A stretch of 64,000 nt of DNA from Bacteroidales bacterium (GTDB lineage: Bacteria > Bacteroidota > Bacteroidia > Bacteroidales > UBA932). A program made the translations under genes and the position numbers. The DNA lies in contig SUYR01000011.1 in NCBI GenBank assembly GCA_015060335.1, positions 1-64,000 of the forward strand, read 5' to 3'. The notes below the pieces were generated by a model. The model was not told the origin of the DNA. It was given only the letters and a program-made list of their open reading frames with translations, and searched no databases. Below are positions 1 through 9,600 of the stretch, piece after piece (position 1 is the first letter of the stretch; every line of letters begins with the position of its first letter).

Positions 1-108
<108 letters not shown>

Positions 109-113
109 TACAA

Positions 114-148
114 GAAGCTTCGAGACGATTGTCTCGGAGCTTTTTTTG
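114..148 (+). terminator. Rho-independent terminator of the rRNA operon
   Basis: AAGCTTCGAGAC and GTCTCGGAGCTT form a GC-rich stem with a four-base GATT loop, followed by a run of seven T residues. It lies just after the 5S 3' end, so it should end the rRNA transcript. Confidence 0.9.
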
Positions 149-194
149 TGTAATTGAGTCTCAGCTTGCCGTTATGTTACCGGCGGTCCTTGTT

Positions 195-287
195 CTTGTC
201 CGTTCCCTTGTCCTTTCTCTTGTCTGTTCCCTTGTCCGTTCTCTTGTCCTTCTTCTTGTCCTTCTTCTTGTCCGTTCTCTTGTCCGC
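195..287 (+). repeat. 12-bp minisatellite (about eight units)
   Basis: Units starting with CTTGTC recur every 12 bases at 195, 207, 219, 231, 243, 255, 267 and 279. The common unit is CTTGTCCGTTCT with substitutions in the second half. The strand is strongly pyrimidine-biased. Because 12 is a multiple of three, open frames run through it and encode low-complexity LVRSLV-like peptides. I do not regard these as genes. The array lies in the 367-base gap between the rRNA terminator and the next gene. Confidence 0.9.
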
Positions 288-307
288 CATTCCAATCATC
301 CTGCCGC

Positions 308-443
308 CTAACACGCTGATTATCAATGATAACCAGAAACACGATTCCCCTGAAACGGGGAATCGCCTTTCGGCAATGCGCTGAGAGTCAGCGAATTAGG
401 TGACAGGAGGGGAGGTCGTGCGAAATCACTGTCTGGTGTGTCG
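308..443. repeat. Palindromic interspersed repeat, copy 1
   Basis: A hairpin CGATTCCCC/GGGGAATCG (342-350 with 357-365) is followed by a segment at 361-410 that matches 18198-18247 with about three differences in 50 bases. The segment includes GCAATGCGCTGAG, GTCAGCG and ATTAGGTGACAGGAGG. Outer parts CTAACACGCTGATT (left) and GCGAATTAGG (right) are roughly inverted to each other. A third, diverged copy lies near 55281-55380. Its function is unknown; it could stop transcription or be a mobile intergenic palindrome. Confidence 0.8.
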
Positions 444-446
444 ATT

Positions 447-482
447 ATCAAATCTGATAATTTTTATATCATATTGATAATA
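447..482 (+). promoter_or_regulatory. Operator-like direct repeat upstream of gene 518
   Basis: Two half-sites begin with ATCA at 447 (ATCAAATCTGATAAT) and 468 (ATCATATTGATAATA), a period of 21 bp. The second begins exactly 35 bp before the -7 box at 503. The same half-site, period and distance recur upstream of the gene at 2555. The first half-site also sits in an inverted repeat, ATTATCA-AATC-TGATAAT (444-461). Direct repeats about two helical turns apart next to the promoter are typical of AraC-family activator sites. The binding protein is inferred. Confidence 0.6.
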
Positions 483-502
483 CTTTTTATTCATTTTCAT
501 AT

Positions 503-510
503 TATTTTTG
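503..510 (+). promoter_or_regulatory. -7 promoter box of gene 518
   Basis: TATTTTTG matches the Bacteroidota -7 consensus TAnnTTTG. No good -33 element is seen, which fits dependence on an activator. The box ends seven bases before the ATG, so the predicted transcript would have almost no leader. Confidence 0.55.
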
Positions 511-517
511 CTGCAAT

Positions 518-2383
518 ATGATCAGACAGTATAAATTATATTTTTTGGTGATTCTTTCACTTTTTTCACTTTTTCTCTCCTGTGAAAGTGAAGATATCCC
601 TCCTGTCCAGCTGCCACAGCTCCCGGATAACCCAGTTGATACTACTGTTTCTCTTGATAATACATCTGTCAGTGAATCCTCTGAACTTATCCTGACATCA
701 TTTGATCAATTGAACCGAACTCAGAAGATAAATTCGCATAAGGGTGTCATAGAACGTTCCCGCTTTACCCCTATTTATGGTACTTTCAATACTGTTGATT
801 CTCGTTTGACTAAATTCTCCATACCGTTGTATCCGCGACTTGTGAGAGCAGATGACGGAACCTGGCTTTTGACCTTTCATTATGGAGATGGGGGCGCATC
901 AGCCGGTAATGAGGTATTGATGATGAAAAGCAAGGATCTGATTGACTGGTCTGCTGCCGAGTATCTCTATCAATGTTCAGGAGGTAAGCCTTTCTATGCC
1001 GGCGCCCACCTTCTCAGATTATCAGATGGCAGGATCATGGCTGCAGCTGCCTATAGGAGAACTACCGGTGACTATCATTATACATTTGATGATAATGGAA
1101 TAGTTTTGAGATTCAGCTCGGATAATGGCTTGACATGGACAGGAGATCAGCGGATCAATGTCGGAACTAATTGGGAACCATTCGCAGTGGAACTCCCAAC
1201 CGGAAGGATTCAGATATATTATACGGACTGCAATCATGTTATTACCGATATCTGGACTGGACCGGGAGCTTATGGAGGGTCCGGTATTGCTATGATATAT
1301 TCTGATGATGGGGGAAAAACGTGGATCCCGGGCAATCAGAGTCATCTGCATGTTATCAGGCAGGAGATTGATTATAAGAGTAATTATCATCTATATACAG
1401 ATCAGATGCCGGCTGTCGTAGTCCTCAATGATGGCAGTAGGCTTGCTGCAGCAATGGAGTCTGATGCAGGAATCGCTAAGGGCAGGAGTGATTTTCATAT
1501 ATCCTTTGCCTATTCGGAAACAGCTGATTCCTGGGGTAGTGATATGGATTCAGGCGATGCTCCGGCCGACAGGTCAAATATGGTCTTCAAAGGCTCTGCT
1601 CCTTTCTTGGTTACATTCCCGTCAGGAGAAACAGTACTTACATATAATTCGGACTGTTTCTTTATGAGAATAGGAGATGAGAATGCTAGGAATTTTGGTG
1701 AAGAGAAGCTTGTCTTTGAGGCAGATAGTGAGAGTAAGGGTTATTGGGGATCGGCTGCACGTGTCTCAGACCATATATTGGTGGCGTGTGTCGGCGGCGC
1801 GAACAATGTACTTCAGATAGGACAGTTCTATTTGAATCATGCAATTGAGGCAAAAGCATCTGATATTACTCTTGACGGACATAGCAGTGATTGGGAAGAG
1901 AATAAGGACTCATTTGTACTCTGTTCAAAGGGTCCGGTGTCGGCGTCGATGCGGGTGGCCCAGGATGACGAAAGAATATATTTCGTTGTTGAAGTTCCGG
2001 ATAGGAATCTCTCATCTGGAGATTATTTTCAGGTTTTCCTTTCTCCATCCGGGTCAACCTCTTTGACAGAAAAATCAATACGTATCAGAGGTAATGCTGA
2101 AGGACTATTGGAATCCGGCATATTTTCAGGATATTGGAAGAAGAAACCGTTGTCGGTTAAGTATCATGCTAGATATGATGGAACGTTGAATGATGGCTCA
2201 GATACAGATAACGGATATATTGCAGAGTTCTCTATACCTAAGGAATCTGTACATATTGATTCAGGCCAGATCTTGTCAAATTTCTCTCTCAAGGATTCTG
2301 ATAACAGTTCAACATCAGAAGATTCGCTCAGTCCGGTTTCTGCAACTTCTACAGAAAGTTGGCTGCCAATATTGGGTCTATAG
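518..2383 (+). CDS. BNR/Asp-box exo-glycosidase-like lipoprotein with CBM9-like C-terminus
   Basis: The 621-residue product starts with a hydrophobic signal and a lipobox ending at Cys22 (LFLSC), so it should be an outer-envelope lipoprotein. Residues about 100-440 look like a six-bladed propeller of the sialidase/BNR superfamily: Asp-boxes SSDNGLTW (200-207) and YSDDGGKTW (about 261-269) are clear. The C-terminal part, from about residue 455 (ITLDGHSSDWEE onward), resembles a family-9-type carbohydrate-binding module. The likely role is to trim or bind glycans at the cell surface. True sialidase activity is not shown, because the arginine triad cannot be assigned by eye. It sits just ahead of the SusCD operon and shares its operator-like repeat, so the two are probably co-regulated. 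Confidence 0.75.
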   Translation: MIRQYKLYFLVILSLFSLFLSCESEDIPPVQLPQLPDNPVDTTVSLDNTSVSESSELILTSFDQLNRTQKINSHKGVIERSRFTPIYGTFNTVDSRLTKFSIPLYPRLVRADDGTWLLTFHYGDGGASAGNEVLMMKSKDLIDWSAAEYLYQCSGGKPFYAGAHLLRLSDGRIMAAAAYRRTTGDYHYTFDDNGIVLRFSSDNGLTWTGDQRINVGTNWEPFAVELPTGRIQIYYTDCNHVITDIWTGPGAYGGSGIAMIYSDDGGKTWIPGNQSHLHVIRQEIDYKSNYHLYTDQMPAVVVLNDGSRLAAAMESDAGIAKGRSDFHISFAYSETADSWGSDMDSGDAPADRSNMVFKGSAPFLVTFPSGETVLTYNSDCFFMRIGDENARNFGEEKLVFEADSESKGYWGSAARVSDHILVACVGGANNVLQIGQFYLNHAIEAKASDITLDGHSSDWEENKDSFVLCSKGPVSASMRVAQDDERIYFVVEVPDRNLSSGDYFQVFLSPSGSTSLTEKSIRIRGNAEGLLESGIFSGYWKKKPLSVKYHARYDGTLNDGSDTDNGYIAEFSIPKESVHIDSGQILSNFSLKDSDNSSTSEDSLSPVSATSTESWLPILGL

Positions 2384-2390
2384 TATATAT

Positions 2391-2458
2391 AATCACTTGC
2401 AGCATTTTTGAAATCATCTTTGGTGATTCAGATTGTTTGCAAGTGATAATTGTTTTTG
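2391..2458 (+). terminator. Terminator-like nested hairpin after gene 518
   Basis: An outer stem pairs ATCACTTGCA (2392-2401) with TGCAAGTGAT (2438-2447), and an inner stem pairs AATCA with TGATT around 2412-2428. A T-rich run (TTGTTTTTG) follows. It probably separates transcription of gene 518 from the operon starting at 2555. Confidence 0.65.
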
Positions 2459-2463
2459 GGCGT

Positions 2464-2499
2464 ATCAAATATTTGAATCGAAGAATCAAATATTGAAAT
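2464..2499 (+). promoter_or_regulatory. Operator-like direct repeat upstream of the SusCD operon
   Basis: ATCAAATATTTGAA at 2464 and ATCAAATATTGAA at 2485 are direct repeats with a 21-bp period. The first contains the perfect 12-bp palindrome TCAAATATTTGA (2465-2476). The second begins 35 bp before the -7 box at 2520, the same geometry as the site at 447-482. The AraC-family protein encoded at 15203, the last gene of this operon, is the natural candidate to bind here. Confidence 0.65.
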
Positions 2500-2519
2500 A
2501 TATAGTTTTAATAAGCGTT

Positions 2520-2527
2520 TATCTTCG
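2520..2527 (+). promoter_or_regulatory. -7 promoter box of the SusCD operon
   Basis: TATCTTCG differs in one base from TAnnTTTG and lies 27 bases before the ATG at 2555. A recognisable -33 box is missing; its place is taken by the end of the operator-like repeat. Confidence 0.5.
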
Positions 2528-2554
2528 CAGTATTACCACTCAAATACTGATGAT

Positions 2555-3967
2555 ATGTTAAAAATTGGATTATTTGCTACGGGCCTTGATACATATTGGG
2601 GGCAATTTGACGGGTTGCGGGATAATCTGGATGTCTATCGTAGAACTATTGTGGATTGTATCAATAGCTGCGGTGATGATGTCGAGTGTGTCGATGCCGG
2701 TATGGTTGATTCTCCGGAAAAGGCTCTGGCAGCTGCAAGGTATTTCAATGAGGAACATATTGAAATGGTCTTCTTGTATGTGGCAACCTATTGTCTGTCC
2801 TCTACTGTGCTGCCGATTGCTCAAAGACTTAAATGCCCGGTAATCTTGTTGAATCTTCAGCCTGATAGTGCAATTGATTATAAATCAATAAATGCCTTGA
2901 ATGACAAGGGAAAGATGACAGGAATGTGGCTGGAGAATTGTCAGGCCTGCTCTATCCCGGAAATTGCAAATGTATTCAACCGTTCAGGATTGAGATATGA
3001 AATCGTTTCCGGGCATCTTCATGATGAGGAGGCTATTAATGACCTCAAAGAATGGGTCGAGGCTGCTCGTGTATATAAAGGAATGCGGGAAAACAGATTG
3101 GGTATCCTGGGACATTATTATTGCGGAATGCTTGATGTCTATACTGATATTACACTCCAAAGTGCGGTCTTTGGAACTCACATGGAAATTCTGGAGATGT
3201 GTGAACTGAAGAAGTATAGGGATGCAGTTTCGGACCAGGATGTCAATGATAAGATAGCTGAATTTCACAGCGCCTTCATCGTAAGCCCGGATTGTGATGA
3301 ATATGAGTTGCGCAGGGCCGCCAGAACTTCGGTTGCGCTCGATCGCCTGATTCAAGAGCATAGACTTGGTTCCATGGCTTATTATTATGAAGGAGAAGGG
3401 GATATGCAGGATATTTCGACATCCGTCATTGCTGGTAATACCCTTCTTATCGGAAAAGGTATTCCTGTTGCCGGTGAGTGTGAAGTGAAGAATGTTCAGG
3501 CAATGAAGATGATGTCACTTCTTGGGGCAGGTGGCTCGTTCGCGGAGTTTTATGCTATGGATTTTGATGACGAAGTGGTACTTTTAGGACACGATGGTCC
3601 TGCACATTTTCAGATTGCAGAAGGAGATGTGTCCCTTGTTCCGTTGCCTGTTTATCATGGCAAGCCCGGTAAAGGGCTGTCAATTCAGATGTCTGTAAAG
3701 CATGGCCCTGTTACGTTGCTGTCTGTCTGTGAGTACAATAATGGTATCAGCTTGCTTGTCGCTGAAGGTGAGTCTGTTGAAGGTCCTGTCCTGAATATTG
3801 GCAATACAAACAGCAGATACCGTTTCAATTGTGGGGTGAAGAGCTTTATCAGTCAATGGTCGAAGTGCGGTCCTTCTCATCACTGTGCAATCGGAGTCGG
3901 TCACCTCGCAGGCAAATTACAGAAAGTGGCTTTCTTGTTTAACCTTCCAATGAATATAGTAAAATGA
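2555..3967 (+). CDS. L-fucose/L-arabinose isomerase-family protein
   Basis: The 470-residue product has no signal peptide and is expected in the cytoplasm. Its length and pattern fit the fucose/arabinose isomerase fold: an N-terminal Rossmann-like part ([13 protein letters not shown]), a middle region with [11 protein letters not shown], and then [21 protein letters not shown] and a C-terminal [10 protein letters not shown]. The Glu, Glu, His and His of these stretches are good candidates for the four ligands of the catalytic metal ion. The enzyme probably interconverts an aldose and a ketose released from the glycan handled by this locus; which sugar is unknown. It is the first gene of the operon, and its stop overlaps the start of the next gene (ATGA). 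Confidence 0.75.
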   Translation: MLKIGLFATGLDTYWGQFDGLRDNLDVYRRTIVDCINSCGDDVECVDAGMVDSPEKALAAARYFNEEHIEMVFLYVATYCLSSTVLPIAQRLKCPVILLNLQPDSAIDYKSINALNDKGKMTGMWLENCQACSIPEIANVFNRSGLRYEIVSGHLHDEEAINDLKEWVEAARVYKGMRENRLGILGHYYCGMLDVYTDITLQSAVFGTHMEILEMCELKKYRDAVSDQDVNDKIAEFHSAFIVSPDCDEYELRRAARTSVALDRLIQEHRLGSMAYYYEGEGDMQDISTSVIAGNTLLIGKGIPVAGECEVKNVQAMKMMSLLGAGGSFAEFYAMDFDDEVVLLGHDGPAHFQIAEGDVSLVPLPVYHGKPGKGLSIQMSVKHGPVTLLSVCEYNNGISLLVAEGESVEGPVLNIGNTNSRYRFNCGVKSFISQWSKCGPSHHCAIGVGHLAGKLQKVAFLFNLPMNIVK

Positions 3968-5283
3968 AAAACAACTTCAAAAATGTGGTGCTCATGACCA
4001 TTTGTGTCGTGGCTCTTAGTGTGCCGGTTACTACAATGGCACAGAAGAAAGCGGCTGCATCGAAAAGGATGCGCCTCCCGGAGGACCTTGAGGCTTTGGC
4101 CAAGGATCCTGCTCTGCTACAGAAACCTGACGGACTTGAGGTTGCCTCTTATGTTTTTCCGAATTACTGTCCTTCAGCTCTTCATAATAAGATTTATGGT
4201 CCGGGATGGACGGAATATGGCTTGGTGCGAGGAGCAAGACCTTGGTTTGAAGGTCACGCCCAGCCACGACATCCTCTCCTTGGAGAATTGGATGAAAGCC
4301 TGCCATCAACATGGGAGATATATAATAGACTTTGCAAGCAGAGTGGAGTGGATGTCCTTATATGGGACTGGTATTGGTATGATGGCAAACCATGCCTCCA
4401 TGAGGCTTTGGAAAACGGATTCCTGGAATCTTCAAACAGAAACGATGTGAAGTTTGCCTGTATGTGGACAAATCATGACTGGTATGTCCTCTATCCTACA
4501 TTGAAGACTGACGGGAAAGTGGCGGGAGCGCCGAGTTTTGTAGCGCCGGATCTTTCTTATGAAGAGGCATTCAGAAGTATGTCATATATCATAACCCGTT
4601 ATTTCCATCAGCCTAATTACTGGAAATTGGATGGTAAACCGGTTTTATGCGTTTGGGATGCTGCCCGTCTGGAGAATAAGCTTGGACTCTCTGGTGTTCA
4701 GAAACTTTTTGGAGAGTTGAGAGGATTTGCCCAGAAACTCGGATATCCGGGTATTCATTTCCACATTGTGGGATTTACTTCTGCACACAATGTGGAGGCT
4801 GGTTATGACACGTCTGGCTCATATAATCCGATGAACTGGATTGCGGGAAGAGATTTTCCGGCAGACGAACTGTTCCCGGATTATGGAGAGGTTGCGGCTG
4901 ATGTAGCCTTTAAGGTCTGGGATGAGGAATACAAGCGTCATGGAACTCCTTTTGTTCCGGCTGTAGGCGTAGGCTGGGATTCTACCCCGAGGTATATCTG
5001 TACAGGAAAGAAAGGCGAGAAACCGAACAGAAACGAGTGGCCAGGAGTCAATATTCTTGCCAATGAAAATCCGGCAGCTTTCAAAGCATTTGTCCAGGCA
5101 ACATTCTGGTATCTCAACCGTCATCCTGATGTGCCGAGATTCATGACAATTGCTTGTTTCAATGAGTGGAGCGAGGGACATTATCTGTTGCCGGATAACA
5201 GATTCGGATATGGAATGCTTGATGCATTGGCAGAGGCAGTGGGGAAGGATAACCCTCATACAAAACATGGAGGAGCTGAGTGA
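3964..5283 (+). CDS. GH99-like/WbsX-family protein, first paralogue
   Basis: The 439-residue product has an N-terminal signal peptide (cleavage likely after TTMAQ, about residue 26) and should be periplasmic or exported. The family mark is the C-terminal [12 protein letters not shown] (around residue 400), matching the NEWxEGxYLxPD signature of the WbsX/GH99-like group. Another conserved block is [10 protein letters not shown] around 130-141. GH99 enzymes are endo-acting alpha-mannosidases or mannanases, while WbsX-like proteins are poorly characterised, so the activity here is open. It overlaps the previous gene by four bases (ATGA) and is followed at once by a close paralogue, which implies duplication within the operon. 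Confidence 0.8.
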   Translation: MKNNFKNVVLMTICVVALSVPVTTMAQKKAAASKRMRLPEDLEALAKDPALLQKPDGLEVASYVFPNYCPSALHNKIYGPGWTEYGLVRGARPWFEGHAQPRHPLLGELDESLPSTWEIYNRLCKQSGVDVLIWDWYWYDGKPCLHEALENGFLESSNRNDVKFACMWTNHDWYVLYPTLKTDGKVAGAPSFVAPDLSYEEAFRSMSYIITRYFHQPNYWKLDGKPVLCVWDAARLENKLGLSGVQKLFGELRGFAQKLGYPGIHFHIVGFTSAHNVEAGYDTSGSYNPMNWIAGRDFPADELFPDYGEVAADVAFKVWDEEYKRHGTPFVPAVGVGWDSTPRYICTGKKGEKPNRNEWPGVNILANENPAAFKAFVQATFWYLNRHPDVPRFMTIACFNEWSEGHYLLPDNRFGYGMLDALAEAVGKDNPHTKHGGAE

Positions 5284-6623
5284 TGAAGACATTTGTTTCG
5301 AATATGATGGCAATCATAATACTTGTGTTGTCATGTGTGGTGATGACATCGATGTCACCTCGAGGAGAATACCCAACGGTAAATAAAACTGGTGCTCAAC
5401 GTCTTCCTGATGATCTGAATGAACTGGTCAAGGATCCTGCTCTGTTGCAGAAACCCGAAAATCTGACAGTCGCTTGTTATACTTTCCCTAATTATCATTC
5501 ATCAGCTTTACACGATAAGCTGTATGGTGAAGGCTGGACTGAGTATAATCTTGTCCGCAGTGCGCGACCTTGGTTTGAAGGTCATGCCCAACCTCGTGGA
5601 CCTCTGCTTGGCGAACTGGACGAAAGCCTTCCTTCGACATGGGAGAAATATAATGAGTTATGCAAGCAGAGTGGAATAGATGTCCTTATATGGGACTGGT
5701 ATTGGTATGATGGCGAACCTTGTCTTCATGAGGCACTGGAGAACGGCTTTCTCCGTTCGGAAAACTGCGAGGATGTGAAGTTTGCCTGCATGTGGACAAA
5801 TCACGACTGGTATGTGCTTTATCCTACCCAGCTTGCTAACGGATATAGGGCTTACCCGCCAAGTTATCGTGCTCCGGATTTCTCTCTTGAAGAATGTTGG
5901 CGCAGCATCACGTATATTATTTCAAGGTACTGTCATCTGGACAACTACTGGAGGATAGATGGCAAGCCTGTGATCTGTATCTGGGATCCGAACCGTCTTG
6001 AACGGTCATTCGGCGTGGAAGGTACGAAGAAACTGTTGGCTGATCTGAATGAGTTTGCCAGGATGCTCGGACATAAGGGCCTCCATTTCCATTCCTCAGG
6101 ATTCTATTCTCCGAATGAGAAGGAAACAGGATTCTCTACAGCAGGATCATATAATCCGTTCACTTGGGTTGCAGATACATTCCAGCCTAAGGATGTTGAA
6201 CTCCCGGACTATGGCATCGCAGCTGCTGATGTGGCGTTCAAGTTATGGCCGAAACATAATGAAGAATTCGAGATACCATATCTTCCTTCTCTTTCGCCTG
6301 GTTGGGATTCTACTCCGAGATATATAATGCCTCCGTATAATGACGGCAGTCCTGATAGGGGGAAGTGGCCTGGTTGTGTTATTCTGGATAATGAGAGCCC
6401 GGCAGCCTTTGGCGCACTCGTAAAGGCATCATTCGCATATCTCAACACCCATAAGGAAGTACCTCCGATTATTACGATCGCGTGTTTCAATGAATGGACA
6501 GAAGGACATTATCTGCTTCCGGACAACCGGTTCGGGTATGGAATGCTTGATGCACTTGCCGAGGCATTGGGTAAGGGTAAGGATGGAAATCACACAAAGC
6601 ACGGATTCAAAACTGATAATTAA
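5283..6623 (+). CDS. GH99-like/WbsX-family protein, second paralogue
   Basis: The product of 446 residues is a close relative of its upstream neighbour. Long blocks are shared, such as [24 protein letters not shown] and [18 protein letters not shown]. It too starts with a hydrophobic segment, here ending near VMTSMSPRGEYP, so a signal peptide or signal anchor is likely. The ATG at 5283 overlaps the preceding stop by one base (TGATG); a GTG three bases earlier is possible but less likely. Differences lie mainly at the N-terminus and around residues 180-350, which could reflect a shifted substrate choice. Both copies keep the same signature acids, so neither looks inactive. Confidence 0.8.
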   Translation: MKTFVSNMMAIIILVLSCVVMTSMSPRGEYPTVNKTGAQRLPDDLNELVKDPALLQKPENLTVACYTFPNYHSSALHDKLYGEGWTEYNLVRSARPWFEGHAQPRGPLLGELDESLPSTWEKYNELCKQSGIDVLIWDWYWYDGEPCLHEALENGFLRSENCEDVKFACMWTNHDWYVLYPTQLANGYRAYPPSYRAPDFSLEECWRSITYIISRYCHLDNYWRIDGKPVICIWDPNRLERSFGVEGTKKLLADLNEFARMLGHKGLHFHSSGFYSPNEKETGFSTAGSYNPFTWVADTFQPKDVELPDYGIAAADVAFKLWPKHNEEFEIPYLPSLSPGWDSTPRYIMPPYNDGSPDRGKWPGCVILDNESPAAFGALVKASFAYLNTHKEVPPIITIACFNEWTEGHYLLPDNRFGYGMLDALAEALGKGKDGNHTKHGFKTDN

Positions 6624-9600
6624 TGTCAATCATGAACATTTCACTGAAGAAAAGTATATGGCTTAAGCTTGTTTTTACTGCAGTGATATGTGTCTTCTGC
6701 TCGGTTTCGACATCATTTGCACAAGACACACATCAAGTGCAGGGTGTGGTTGTAGATGAGGACGGGACCCCATTGGTGGGTGTGGCTGTGATGATTGAAA
6801 ACAAGTCGGGTGGAGTAATAACCGATATTGATGGAAAATTCTCCATCAATGCTAAAGATGATGATGTGCTCGTTGTCTCGTATATCGGAATGAAAGAAGA
6901 GAATATACCTGTCAACGGACGTCAATCAATTACCGTTGTGCTGAAACAGATGAAGGACAATCTTGACGAGGCGGTAGTCGTGGCTTTCGGCAAACAGAAG
7001 AAAGAAAGTGTGATAGGATCGATTGAGACAGTCAATCCGGATGTACTCAAGGGCCCTACGAGTAACTTGACCACCACATTGGCGGGTAGGATGTCAGGAG
7101 TGATTGCATATCAGAGAAGCGGCGAACCTGGTAAGGATAATGCCAATTTCTTCATTCGTGGAGTCACGACCTTCGGCTATAAGACAGACCCTCTGATATT
7201 GCTTGATAATGTCGAGATAACTGCAGACGATCTCGCCAGAGTCCAGCCTGACGATATAGCAAGTTTTTCTGTTCTGAAGGATGCTACTTCAACAGCTTTG
7301 TATGGAGCCAAGGGAGCAAATGGAGTGATTCTGATTTCAACGAAGGAAGGACGAGAAGGTAAGGCGCAGGTGTCCGTACGTCTTGAGAACTCGCTGGCAT
7401 CGCCTACCCAGATGGTTGCACTTGCCGATCCGATTACGTATATGCGGATGAATAACGAGGCGGTTCTTACCAGAAATCCTAATGGTGCAGTCCCTTATAC
7501 AGAGACCAAGATCGCAAACACTTTGAGAAGCGGAAGGAACGAATATGTGTATCCTGCTGTAGACTGGATGTCCGAGCTTTTTAAGAATTATGCCTATAAT
7601 CAAAGATATAATCTGAATATACGGGGAGGTGGATCCATTGCGACTTATTATATCGCAGGAACATTCAGTAAGGATACAGGTATTCTTCAAAATGAAGGAA
7701 AGAACAATTTCAATTCTAATATAGACTTGAAAAAGTATAACCTGCTGGCTACTTTCAATGTCAAGATCACAAAGTCGACAACAATGAAGGTGAGGCTTCA
7801 GACTGACTTTGATGATTATAGCGGTCCGATTGACGGAGGTACTGCGATGTTCGACTATGCGATACATTCCAGTCCTGTTGATTTTCCAAAGTATTTTGCT
7901 CCGGATCTGCAGAACAAAAGTGTGGAACACCCTTTATTCGGTAATGTCGATGGTGCTTCGTACATCAATCCTTATGCTATGATGGTGCGGGGATACAAGA
8001 ACTATAGCAGGACAAACATCGCTGCTCAGGCAGAACTGGCGCAGGATCTTGATTTCATTACCAAGGGTTTGAATGTTGAAGCTCTTTTCAGTACAACGAG
8101 AAGGTCTTACTTCGATGTTTCCAGAGCATACTCGCCTTTCTATTATAAGGTGGGTTTCTATGATCAGGACAATGATACATATACATTGACTGCCCTCAAT
8201 GCAGATAGCGGAACAGAGTATCTGGGTTATTCTGAAGGTCCGAAGGATGTGTATTCTCAGATATATATCCAGGGAAAGGTAAATTATTCCAGGGTATTCG
8301 GTAAACATGAAGTCGGTGCTTTGGTGGTATATCAGTTGAAGCAGGAATTGAATGGAAACTCAGGAAGCGTGATCAAGTCATTGCCACGAAGGAACCAAGG
8401 AGTTTCCGGCCGTTTCTCATATGGTTATGATACCAGGTATTTCATGGAGTTCAATTTCGGATTCAATGGTTCTGAACGCTTTGCCAGAAAGGAAAGATAT
8501 GGCTTCTTCCCTTCAATCGGTGGAGCATGGCTCATCTCTAATGAACAGTTCTGGTCACCGGTTGCCAAGGTGGTGGATAAACTGAAATTGAAGGCCACCT
8601 ACGGCCTTGTCGGTAATGATGCAATCGGAAGCGACGAGGAGAGATTCTTCTACCTGTCCAACATGAATATGAACAGTGAAGGACGAGGACAGGTGTTTGG
8701 AACGAACTGGGGAAATTATAAGTCGGGAATCTCAGCTGTACGTTATCCGAATGAGTTCGTTACCTGGGAAGTAGCAAGAAAAATGAATGTCGGCCTTGAG
8801 ACAAGCATATTCAAGTGTATCGAGTTGCAGTTTGATTATTTCAGGGAGTATCGTTCCAATATCCTTATGTCCCGTACATTCATTCCAAGTACTATGGGAT
8901 TGGAGGCGAGTGTGAATGCCAATGTAGGTGAGGCGGCTTCTCATGGCGTGGACCTGTCTGCAAATTTCAACAAGTGGTTCAGTAACGGATTCTGGGTCCA
9001 GGGTTACGGCAATTTTACTTATGCGACAAGCGAATTCAAGGTAGCAGATGAACCGGATTATGCCAGTGCGGGACTACCATGGCGCTCAAGGATAGGATAT
9101 AGCCTTAATCAGCAATGGGGTTATATAGCAGAACGTCTGTTTGTGGACGAGGCTGATATAGCCAATTCTCCGGAACAGGCATTCGGAACAGTCATGCCGG
9201 GCGATATCAAGTATAAGGATATCAACGACGATGGAAAGATTACTGAAGCTGACCAGGTCCCGATCGGTCTGCCTCTGGTTCCGGAAATCACATATGGTTT
9301 CGGTGTTTCTTTAGGTTACAAGGGTTTTGACCTGTCATGTTTCTTCCAGGGTTCCGGTCGCAGCAGTTTCTTTATCAATTACAATGATCTCAATCCGTTT
9401 TCAACATCAGTCAGCGGCTCTATGATCAGAAAGACAGCATTGTTGTCGCAGATTGCTGAAAGCCATTGGTCGGAGGATGATAGGAATATCTATGCTTTTT
9501 GGCCTCGTCTGTCCACTTCAAGCATTGATAATAACTCGCAGGTAAGTACATGGTGGATGAGGAATGGTTCCTTCATGAGGCTTAAATCTCTGGAGTTCGG

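Noticed and set aside
129..384. Two overlapping open frames of 60 and 76 residues after the 5S gene
   Set aside because: They are translations of the 12-bp minisatellite and the palindromic repeat, with low-complexity sequence and no conserved features.
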